Assembly: GCA_015232865.1 (NCBI GenBank)
Contig: JADFYU010000039.1
Coordinates: forward strand, 1-21,588
Reading direction: 5' to 3'
DNA length: 21,588 nt
Source: Magnetococcales bacterium
GTDB lineage: Bacteria > Pseudomonadota > Magnetococcia > Magnetococcales > UBA8363
Every line of letters starts with the position of its first letter. Within the stretch, counting starts at the first letter, position 1. Below are positions 16,156 to 21,588 of this stretch, piece by piece. The notes under the pieces are model-generated. The model saw only the letters and a list, made by a program, of their open reading frames with translations. It was not told the origin of the DNA and made no database searches. Both the position numbers and the translations under genes were made by a program.

Positions 16156-16917
16156 ATGGGTTCAAAATCACCTCCAGACCTTGAATCGATCAGCAAAAGA
16201 ATCAGTCAACTCTCCTTTGGCAAAAGTTTTGACTCGGAGAGTCTTGCCCACGATCTCTCCCTGGCCGAGACCTATCTGGAACATTATCCCGCAACCAGCC
16301 ACAGCATTATGGGTATGATCGCCACCTTCCAGGGCAATGAAGAAAAAATGCGTTATCACTTTGAGGCCATTCGTACCATCAATGGGGCCTCTTTTCCGGT
16401 TCGCATCAACTTTATCATGGCTCTTCAAGGGATCGGTTGCTTTTCCGAATCGGTGATCGAGGCACGTGAGGCCAACCAGATCTATAAAAAAAATCCACCC
16501 ATTTTGGCCGAAACCGTCTTCGCCTGCATTCAAGCTGGCCGTTTCCACGAGGCGACCCAATGGATGGATGATTATGACCGACTCACCGGCTGCCATGACA
16601 CCTTGCCTGGAGCCCACAAAACCCGCCGCTGCGCTCTTTTTCTGCGCGAGCGCCAGATCTCCGACCGGGATTTGGAGTCGATTCAACTTCAAGCCGCCTC
16701 CCTGCTCCGGGAGGAGAGGGTCATGGGGGCCGCGCTGCGATATCAGATTCGTGAGGATGAGTCAGACCGTTGGTTGAGTTTTCGCTATCAATTATCCCTA
16801 CCGGAAGAGAAGGTGGTGGCCCTGGAATGGGAGCTGGGAAAACGGCTGGCTGAATCCCGACTCTCCGAACAGATCTTTCGCCATTTTTCCATCGGTTTTC
16901 TGACTGCGAGCGAATAA
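16156..16917 (+). CDS. Helical-repeat (TPR-like) protein paired with HEPN gene
   Basis: This 253-residue soluble protein is built of helix pairs with TPR-like spacing, for example SLAETYLEHYPATSHSIMGM, MRYHFEAIRTINGASFPV, FSESVIEAREANQIYKKNP and TVFACIQAGRFHEATQWMDD. The C-terminal 60 residues form a separate segment (DESDRWLSFRYQL, VVALEWELGKRLAES, IFRHFSIGFL). The start at 16156 is chosen because GAAGGA lies seven bases upstream; a TTG 34 codons earlier adds a tail unlike the rest. It is four bases from the HEPN gene, so the two form an operon. It may serve as antitoxin or scaffold for the HEPN protein, which is inference from the pairing. I recognise no named family. Confidence 0.75.
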   Translation: MGSKSPPDLESISKRISQLSFGKSFDSESLAHDLSLAETYLEHYPATSHSIMGMIATFQGNEEKMRYHFEAIRTINGASFPVRINFIMALQGIGCFSESVIEAREANQIYKKNPPILAETVFACIQAGRFHEATQWMDDYDRLTGCHDTLPGAHKTRRCALFLRERQISDRDLESIQLQAASLLREERVMGAALRYQIREDESDRWLSFRYQLSLPEEKVVALEWELGKRLAESRLSEQIFRHFSIGFLTASE

Positions 16918-16921
16918 AAAG

Positions 16922-17341
16922 ATGCGTATCTCTCCCCTGGATTTTATCCGATCGGCAGAAAAGATGTTGGAAATCGATCTGGAAATCAACGATCGCAATG
17001 CCGCCAGTCGTGCCTATCAGGGTGCTTACCACGCCTGCAAACAGTTAAAAAACGCCCTGGACCTGAAGCCATTGACCACGGCCCCCGAACAGGAGGAAAG
17101 TCCCAAAAACCTGGCAAGAAGCCTGATTCAGATTCCTCTGCCCAGATGCAAAAACCAGCACTGGGATCGAACCATCCAAATCCGTCAACTGGGCCACCTG
17201 TTAAGCAATGCACGGGACATGCGCCACAGTGCCGACCATGATCTTGACCTGGCCTTTTCCCGGAAGAAAGCTCTTCAACTGATTCTCTCCTGCCATCAGA
17301 TCGTTCTCCGAGCCGAAGAGCTCCTTCAAGAGCTCAATTAA
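16922..17341 (+). CDS. HEPN-domain protein with Rx4H motif
   Basis: This 139-residue all-helical protein matches the HEPN superfamily (UPF0332-like). Helix 1 is SPLDFIRSAEKMLE, and helix 2 carries the familiar NAASRAYQGAYHACKQL (27-43). The C-terminal pair starts with LLSNARDMRHSADHDLDLAF. In this last block Arg101 and His106 form RHSADH, an Rx4H motif, which in HEPN ribonuclease toxins is the catalytic site; many UPF0332-like members have Tyr at the His position. The protein is thus a candidate RNase, or an adaptor if inactive. It is the second gene of an operon with a TPR-like partner, directly downstream of the phage genes. No MNT nucleotidyltransferase gene is nearby. Confidence 0.75.
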   Translation: MRISPLDFIRSAEKMLEIDLEINDRNAASRAYQGAYHACKQLKNALDLKPLTTAPEQEESPKNLARSLIQIPLPRCKNQHWDRTIQIRQLGHLLSNARDMRHSADHDLDLAFSRKKALQLILSCHQIVLRAEELLQELN

Positions 17342-17387
17342 TATTCGTTACACCACCTAAATGATTCCATACTTTGAGGAGAATCCA

Positions 17388-17993
17388 TTGACCAACCCCA
17401 TCCGTTTTCTTTACATTGTTCTGTTCTTCCTGGTCGGTATTTGCGTGCAGCCCGTGCTGGCTGCTCAAACCGGACCTACATCAATGACCCCAAACCCTGG
17501 AGCAACGCCCATGGTTATCATGACCACATCCCTTGGTGAAATCACCATCGAACTCAACTCGGAAAAGGCCCCCATCACCGTTGAAAATTTTCTAAAATAT
17601 GTGGACGCCGGTTTTTATGACGGCACCATTTTTCATCGGGTCATCCCCAACTTCATGGTTCAATGCGGCGGCATGTTGCCGGACATGTCTGAAAAACCCA
17701 ACAATCCCCCCATCAAAAATGAGGCTGACAACGGATTATCAAACGATCGGGGCACCTTGGCCATGGCCCGTACCCCGGTCGTCGACAGTGCCACCTCGCA
17801 ATTTTTCATCAATGTCAACAACAACGATTTCCTAAACCATGGCGGGCGTGATTTTGGTTATGCCGTGTTTGGCAAGGTGGTTGCGGGCTTGGAGGTGGTG
17901 GACAAAATTTCTCAGGTCCAGACCGGACATAATCGCGGACATGGTGACGTCCCCCTAGAGGCGATCATCATTGAATCCATCAAGCGCCAATAG
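17388..17993 (+). CDS. ppiA: Secreted peptidyl-prolyl cis-trans isomerase (cyclophilin)
   Basis: This cyclophilin catalyses proline isomerisation in exported proteins. From the TTG at 17388 the product has 201 residues with a clean signal peptide (TNPIR, then [14 protein letters not shown], cleavage near PVLA-AQ), so it should be periplasmic. The TTG has a GAGGAG site six bases upstream. An ATG nine codons earlier (17361) would put acidic residues before the signal and has no ribosome site. The cyclophilin core has [40 protein letters not shown] with the catalytic Arg, then [18 protein letters not shown], and [19 protein letters not shown]. It is compact, as in bacterial PpiA/PpiB. The next gene begins ten bases after its stop. 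Confidence 0.9.
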   Translation: MTNPIRFLYIVLFFLVGICVQPVLAAQTGPTSMTPNPGATPMVIMTTSLGEITIELNSEKAPITVENFLKYVDAGFYDGTIFHRVIPNFMVQCGGMLPDMSEKPNNPPIKNEADNGLSNDRGTLAMARTPVVDSATSQFFINVNNNDFLNHGGRDFGYAVFGKVVAGLEVVDKISQVQTGHNRGHGDVPLEAIIIESIKRQ

Positions 17994-18003
17994 TCTCTCT
18001 TCC

Positions 18004-19344
18004 ATGGAATACCAGACGATCGGGAAAACCTTTCTGCAGGCTCGTATTTTTAATGCGGATCAAATTAAAAAGAGCCTGCCGGGAGCCGATTGGCTCCAAT
18101 TCTTCGAGGGGTTTCTGCGTATAGCCCAAGAGGCGCTCCAGCCCAATAACGGCCAGATCATCAAGCTGAGCCAGGACGGTTTTCTGGCTGTTTTTGACCA
18201 TCAATCTGATGGCATTCAGGGGGCGATAGACCTACAGGAGGGCGTCGAAACCGGACCGAGAAATCTCAGTTGCGCCATCGGCGTGGCCTGCGGTCCGGCC
18301 TACGCTTTCTCACTCCCTTCCAGCGCCCACATCGATTATCTCGGAACTCCGGTTGACGTGGCCCAGGCTCTTGCGCAAAGAGCCCGTGGTAACGCCATTT
18401 TATATCATGACCCGGCCCCCAATCCGGGAGGAAACATCTCCATCAGCTCCATCGCCGGAGAGTCGGTCAACCGACCGGCCCACGCCTATTTTGTCGGGCA
18501 ATCCCCTGTCAAACTGGCCACACTCAGCCAACCGCTGCCCAGTTATTCAATTTTCTGGCAGGGGGAACCTTCACATTTTTTGGCCACCAGTCCGGTTGAA
18601 GAGGCGGTCAGCAGTTCAGACAAAAGCAAAAAAAGCGTCGAAGAGCAGATCCATTTTGGCCGGGTCTCCGCCTTCAAAAAAGAGCGCGGATTCGGATTTA
18701 TTCAGTATTATACCAACGAACAAGAGTACATGGAGATCTATTTTCACATGACCTATGTGATCAATCAGATCTCCGTCCAAGAGCACGATCACGTACAGTT
18801 TACCGTCAAGCCCGGCAAAGAGGGGCGCCCCCAAGCCTGTTCGGTTTTGATTATGGGCAGCCGACTACAGGGACAGGTCGAATTTCTCGATGCTGACGGC
18901 TCCGGCCACATTACCATCCACAATCAGGATTCCGGTCTGATCCGCTTTTTCATTTTGCCGCAAGAGGTCAAGACACCGCCCCTTCAGGTCAACGATATCG
19001 TCGATTTTACCGTCGGCTCCGGCTCAGAGGTCGAAGGGTTGATCGCCCTGGATATCCGCGACTCCGACGGAGAGGCTACCCCATCCGAACTGACGGGAAG
19101 CGGAGACAATATTCAACTCGGCTCCATCGAGCGGGCGGTGATCACGGTCTACTTTGAAGAGAAAGGTTATGGCTTTGCCAAATGCCGCCGCAACAACGTC
19201 TACGTCCACGTCTCAGAACTGACTACTCCAGAGGTCGTCCCCAGCCCCGGAGACATCATCGAATTTGAAGTCTCCGCCGGACGGGACGGCACCTACCGAG
19301 CCAACAACATCCACCTGGTCCTGAAAAAAGGCCTGAGTCTTTAA
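18004..19344 (+). CDS. Degenerate class III cyclase-like domain fused to cold-shock domains
   Basis: This 446-residue cytosolic protein has an unusual architecture. Residues about 1-145 look like a class III nucleotidyl-cyclase homology domain: GQIIKLSQDGFLAVF (the KxxGDG block, Gly changed to Gln), then LSCAIGVACGPAYAF, and YLGTPVDVAQALAQRARGNA. The first metal aspartate expected near FLQARIF is missing, so catalysis is unlikely. After a linker come three OB-fold segments: about 215-280 a cold-shock domain (GRVSAFKKERGFGFIQ, YFHMTYV), about 282-345 a divergent one, and about 370-440 another (AVITVYFEEKGYGFAK, VYVHVSEL). These usually bind single-stranded RNA or DNA. The ATG lies ten bases after ppiA; an upstream TTG (17971) with GAGG is an alternative start. 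I infer a nucleotide-sensing RNA-binding regulator. Confidence 0.7.
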   Translation: MEYQTIGKTFLQARIFNADQIKKSLPGADWLQFFEGFLRIAQEALQPNNGQIIKLSQDGFLAVFDHQSDGIQGAIDLQEGVETGPRNLSCAIGVACGPAYAFSLPSSAHIDYLGTPVDVAQALAQRARGNAILYHDPAPNPGGNISISSIAGESVNRPAHAYFVGQSPVKLATLSQPLPSYSIFWQGEPSHFLATSPVEEAVSSSDKSKKSVEEQIHFGRVSAFKKERGFGFIQYYTNEQEYMEIYFHMTYVINQISVQEHDHVQFTVKPGKEGRPQACSVLIMGSRLQGQVEFLDADGSGHITIHNQDSGLIRFFILPQEVKTPPLQVNDIVDFTVGSGSEVEGLIALDIRDSDGEATPSELTGSGDNIQLGSIERAVITVYFEEKGYGFAKCRRNNVYVHVSELTTPEVVPSPGDIIEFEVSAGRDGTYRANNIHLVLKKGLSL

Positions 19345-19368
19345 ACCTAGAAACAAAGTTTCTAGGTT
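19344..19368. terminator. Perfect 11-bp hairpin between convergent genes
   Basis: AACCTAGAAAC (19344-19354), loop AAA, and GTTTCTAGGTT (19358-19368) form a perfect 11-bp stem. It begins at the last base of the stop codon of the cold-shock fusion gene and faces the convergent lipoprotein gene. The T-runs on either side are short. It is probably a bidirectional terminator. Confidence 0.65.
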
Positions 19369-19445
19369 CAATGCAGCTTTAATGGTAGAAAGTGGGAAAA
19401 AAAGCGAAAGCGGTGCATCCCCCGACAAATGAAACGGGAAATAGG

Positions 19446-19889
19446 CTAACGAGCCTGAAGCAGGGCGTCGCTGGCCTGTTTCAGCAGGACTCCCTGTTCT
19501 CGTAGTTTTTTTCCGGTCAGGCGGGATTCATCCCGGAGCCTGTCCAGCTTCTGCCGGTACAATTGGATGATCTGCCGTCGTGTCACTCTGTGATCATCAC
19601 CATTTTCCTGTGCCTCGCTGACCGCCAGCAGTATTTTTTCTCTCTGCTCCTTGCGTAGGTCCCGATAGCGCTGACTCTCGGTTTCAAACTGGGTCCGAAC
19701 CTCTCTCAACTCTTCAGCCAACCCCTTGACCTTTGCTTCCCAATAGCTCTCGGGCATAAAAAGACGCTGAAGCTTATCCAGGGAAGAGTCCTTGACAAAC
19801 AATTTGGGGTCCAGCGGCAGATCGGTCTCCGAACAGCCTGTCAACAGAGCAACCAGGAACAAGAGGGCGACCCGCTTTATCCAGGTCAT
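19446..19889 (-). CDS. Small coiled-coil lipoprotein
   Basis: This is a 147-residue predicted lipoprotein. From the ATG at 19889 it starts MTWIKRVALLFLVALLTGCS, a lipoprotein signal with lipobox LLTGC, so Cys would be acylated and the protein anchored in the membrane facing the periplasm. The rest is strongly helical and charged, with likely coiled coils (WEAKVKGLAEELREVRTQFE, YRDLRKEQREKILLAV, QLYRQKLDRLRDE, LREQGVLLKQASDALL). I do not recognise a family. The start is ten bases after the stop of the sigma-54 regulator gene, so it is the last gene of that operon; longer upstream starts would overlap that gene and spoil the signal. A role linked to flagellar or envelope assembly is possible but not shown. 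Confidence 0.8.
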   Translation of the reverse strand: MTWIKRVALLFLVALLTGCSETDLPLDPKLFVKDSSLDKLQRLFMPESYWEAKVKGLAEELREVRTQFETESQRYRDLRKEQREKILLAVSEAQENGDDHRVTRRQIIQLYRQKLDRLRDESRLTGKKLREQGVLLKQASDALLQAR

Positions 19890-19899
19890 AAAATGGTCT

Positions 19900-21294
19900 C
19901 TAACGGGTTGCGTATTCATTGAGTTTATTTCGCAGGGTGCGAATGGATATGCCCAGCAATTCGGCCGCACGGGTTCGATTGCCGTTTACCTCGTTCAAAG
20001 TTCTGTGAATCAAAATCTCCTCCATCTGTCTCACCGTCGTACCAACCGGCAGTCGAATCCCCTCATCATCCAGGTCGGAATCCAGCTCAAACCCGGCTCC
20101 ACCCGATTCGACGTCGAAATTCGGGGATTCAGAACTGTCCAGGCTGTCAAAACCGGCCGGAATGTCAATCATCAGATCCGCCGGCTCGATTTGTTCGCCC
20201 TCGGCCATCAGCAAGGCCCGTTGGATGACATTCTCCAACTCTCGGACGTTACCGGGCCATTGATAACGATTCAAGACTGCCACAGAGCGTTTGGAGAAAG
20301 GAATGTCGTTTCGTGCCAACTCCGCCACAAAGCGGGTCCGAAAACTCTCGGAGAGCAACAGAACATCATTGCCTCGCTCCCGAAGCGGAGGAAGCTGGAC
20401 GGGAAAGACATTGAGGCGATAATACAGATCTTCACGAAAATTACCCTCTTCGGCATAAGCCTTCAGCTCCCGGTTGGTCGAGGCCACCACCCGGACATCG
20501 ACGGAAATAGCCGACTTGCCACCGACCGGGTCCACCTCGCGCTCTTGAAGCACCCGCAACATTTTAGCTTGCAGGTTGAGGGTCATCTCAGAAATCTCGT
20601 CCAAAAAGATAGTGCCGCCGTTGGCCTGCAAAAATTTACCTTTACGGTCTGACGTGGCACCGGTAAAAGCACCTTTGATGTGGCCAAACAGTTCGGATTC
20701 CAACAGGTTTTCAGGAAGAGCCGCACAGTTGATGGCGACAAATGGACCCGAAGCCCGATCCGACACCTGATGAACAAAGCGGGCGATCAACTCCTTACCG
20801 GTTCCGCTTTCACCCTGAATCAATACTGAAGCCTGAGAACGGGCAACTCGGCGAATCTGGCCTAAAAGCCGCGCCATACCCGGATCGTTGGTGATGATCT
20901 TGCGGCCACGACCCAGCTCCGGGTCAAAAAACTGGCTGCAATAGCTTTTGATAACCGATTTCAGTTTGGCATCATCCACCGGCAAATGTAAAAAATCTGC
21001 GGCACCAAGGCTGATGGCCTCCCGTGCTTCGGTCAAATTTCCCTTGACCGCCGCAGCCAGAATCGGCATACCCCGAAAGAGGAAGTTCAATTCTCGAATC
21101 AGCTCCAACCCCTCCTCGACCCCTTCCAGATCGACGATGACCATACCAACCTTGGGGGTGGCGATCTGTTTTTTCGCTTCGGAGATCTGCTCTTGCAATA
21201 TGGCCTTGGCACCGACAAGACTCAATTGACTCACCAGCGCATTGAGGTAAGAGCTGGCTGAACCGATGATAACGATTTGATTGCGTTCCGACAT
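19900..21294 (-). CDS. FlbD-like sigma-54-dependent transcriptional regulator
   Basis: This 464-residue enhancer-binding protein activates sigma-54 promoters. The N-terminal receiver-like domain (about 1-120) has lost the acidic pocket (VIIGSASSY) and the conserved Lys (FLHLPVDD), though Asp55 remains in VIVDLEG, so control by classical phosphotransfer is doubtful. The AAA+ domain (about 130-375) is complete: Walker A GESGTGKE (161-168), the sigma-54 contact loop GAFTGA (208-213), Walker B GGTIFLDE (226-233) and the NVRELENV block (349-356). A Fis-type helix-turn-helix ends the protein (EVNGNRTRAAELLGISIRTL, then RNKLNEYA). The degenerate receiver and the LRNKLNEYA ending resemble FlbD/FlrC flagellar regulators. 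The ATG lies two bases after the upstream TPR gene, so they are coupled. Confidence 0.92.
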   Translation of the reverse strand: MSERNQIVIIGSASSYLNALVSQLSLVGAKAILQEQISEAKKQIATPKVGMVIVDLEGVEEGLELIRELNFLFRGMPILAAAVKGNLTEAREAISLGAADFLHLPVDDAKLKSVIKSYCSQFFDPELGRGRKIITNDPGMARLLGQIRRVARSQASVLIQGESGTGKELIARFVHQVSDRASGPFVAINCAALPENLLESELFGHIKGAFTGATSDRKGKFLQANGGTIFLDEISEMTLNLQAKMLRVLQEREVDPVGGKSAISVDVRVVASTNRELKAYAEEGNFREDLYYRLNVFPVQLPPLRERGNDVLLLSESFRTRFVAELARNDIPFSKRSVAVLNRYQWPGNVRELENVIQRALLMAEGEQIEPADLMIDIPAGFDSLDSSESPNFDVESGGAGFELDSDLDDEGIRLPVGTTVRQMEEILIHRTLNEVNGNRTRAAELLGISIRTLRNKLNEYATR

Positions 21295-21296
21295 AA

Positions 21297-21587
21297 CTAC
21301 TTTTTCCCTACATCCATGGCCATCTGAAGCTGGGCGGCATTCTCTTTGGATATTTTGGCCCAAGCTGTCTCAGGCGCAAGCTCCACAGCTTTCAGATAGT
21401 GTTCTTTTGCTCCGGGAAAATCCCCTGTCCGTTGTAAAATATCTCCTAAACGAATCCGAGCCAAAGCCTGAATCTCCGGATCGGTTGCCTCTTCAGCCAC
21501 CCGTTGGAAAGCCGCCGTTGATTTGGCATCCCCTTTCCACTGCTGGAGAACCGTACCATACCAGTAATAATCTTTTCCATCTCCGAT
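21297..21587 (-). CDS. TPR-repeat protein, C-terminal end (cut by window edge)
   Basis: This is the last 96 codons of a protein whose N-terminus is beyond the right edge; the frame is open from base 21587. It reads GDGKDYYWYGTVLQQWKGDA and KSTAAFQRVAEEATD, then ARIRLGDILQRTGDFPGAKE and HYLKAVELAPE, two tetratricopeptide repeats of the usual 34-residue spacing. The internal GTG at 21500 is not the start, since repeat sequence continues upstream of it. The stop lies two bases before the sigma-54 regulator, so it heads (or sits inside) the operon regulator-lipoprotein. The full size and role cannot be seen; TPRs generally mediate protein contacts. Confidence 0.82.
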   Translation of the reverse strand: MGDGKDYYWYGTVLQQWKGDAKSTAAFQRVAEEATDPEIQALARIRLGDILQRTGDFPGAKEHYLKAVELAPETAWAKISKENAAQLQMAMDVGKK

Positions 21588-21588
21588 G

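Noticed and set aside
19792..20652. Plus-strand open frame of 286 codons
   Set aside because: It is antisense to the sigma-54 regulator and lipoprotein genes; no ribosome site and no recognisable domain.
1..21588. CRISPR arrays, tRNA, rRNA, insertion sequences
   Set aside because: No regularly spaced repeats, no cloverleaf or rRNA-like stretch, and no transposase or terminal inverted repeats were seen on either strand.

Overview
The window looks like a chromosomal segment of a free-living, probably motile proteobacterium. GC is moderate, by eye a little over half. There is a GalU-Ugd-PMM sugar-nucleotide operon, a multi-sensor c-di-GMP protein and a FlbD-like sigma-54 regulator. The style of the genes brought marine alphaproteobacterial or Magnetococcus-like genomes to mind, but the sequence alone does not prove the taxon.

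Left flank (1-2629, minus strand): galU, ugd and a phosphomannomutase/phosphoglucomutase truncated by the window edge form a tight operon. It makes UDP-glucose, UDP-glucuronate and mannose-1-P/glucose-1-P, the precursors for exopolysaccharide or LPS. Upstream of it, on the same strand (2915-5563), is a REC-PAS-PAS-GGDEF-EAL protein. Its cyclase domain looks dead and its EAL phosphodiesterase domain looks intact.

Centre (5894-15913, plus strand): one compact run of ten phage structural genes, in the head-to-tail order of Mu-like siphophages. They are a protease with a nested in-frame scaffold start, a DUF2190-type decoration protein, a major capsid protein, a small head protein, DUF1320 (Mu gp36-like), DUF1834 (Mu gp37-like tail terminator), a small tail protein, three large uncharacterised structural proteins (the first from a phage-associated family), a tail hub with an N-terminal discoidin-like domain (listed as one gene), and a 90-residue protein. 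Counting the nested scaffold there are eleven listed CDS plus the last small one. No terminase, portal, tape measure, lysis gene, integrase or transposase is present, yet every reading frame is open. The run is therefore either the structural part of a split prophage or a domesticated particle module. A perfect 12-bp stem-loop and a small intrinsic terminator close it.

Right of the phage block (16156-17341): a two-gene operon pairs a helical-repeat (TPR-like) protein with a HEPN protein carrying an Rx4H motif. This is a candidate toxin-antitoxin or defence cargo. Next come a secreted cyclophilin (better read from a TTG start) and an unusual fusion of a degenerate class III nucleotidyl-cyclase-like domain to cold-shock/OB-fold domains. 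A perfect 11-bp hairpin separates these from the convergent right flank.

Right flank (19446-21588, minus strand): the end of a TPR protein, a FlbD-like sigma-54 activator with a degenerate receiver, and a small coiled-coil lipoprotein lie 2 and 10 bases apart and probably form one operon, plausibly linked to flagellar or envelope functions.
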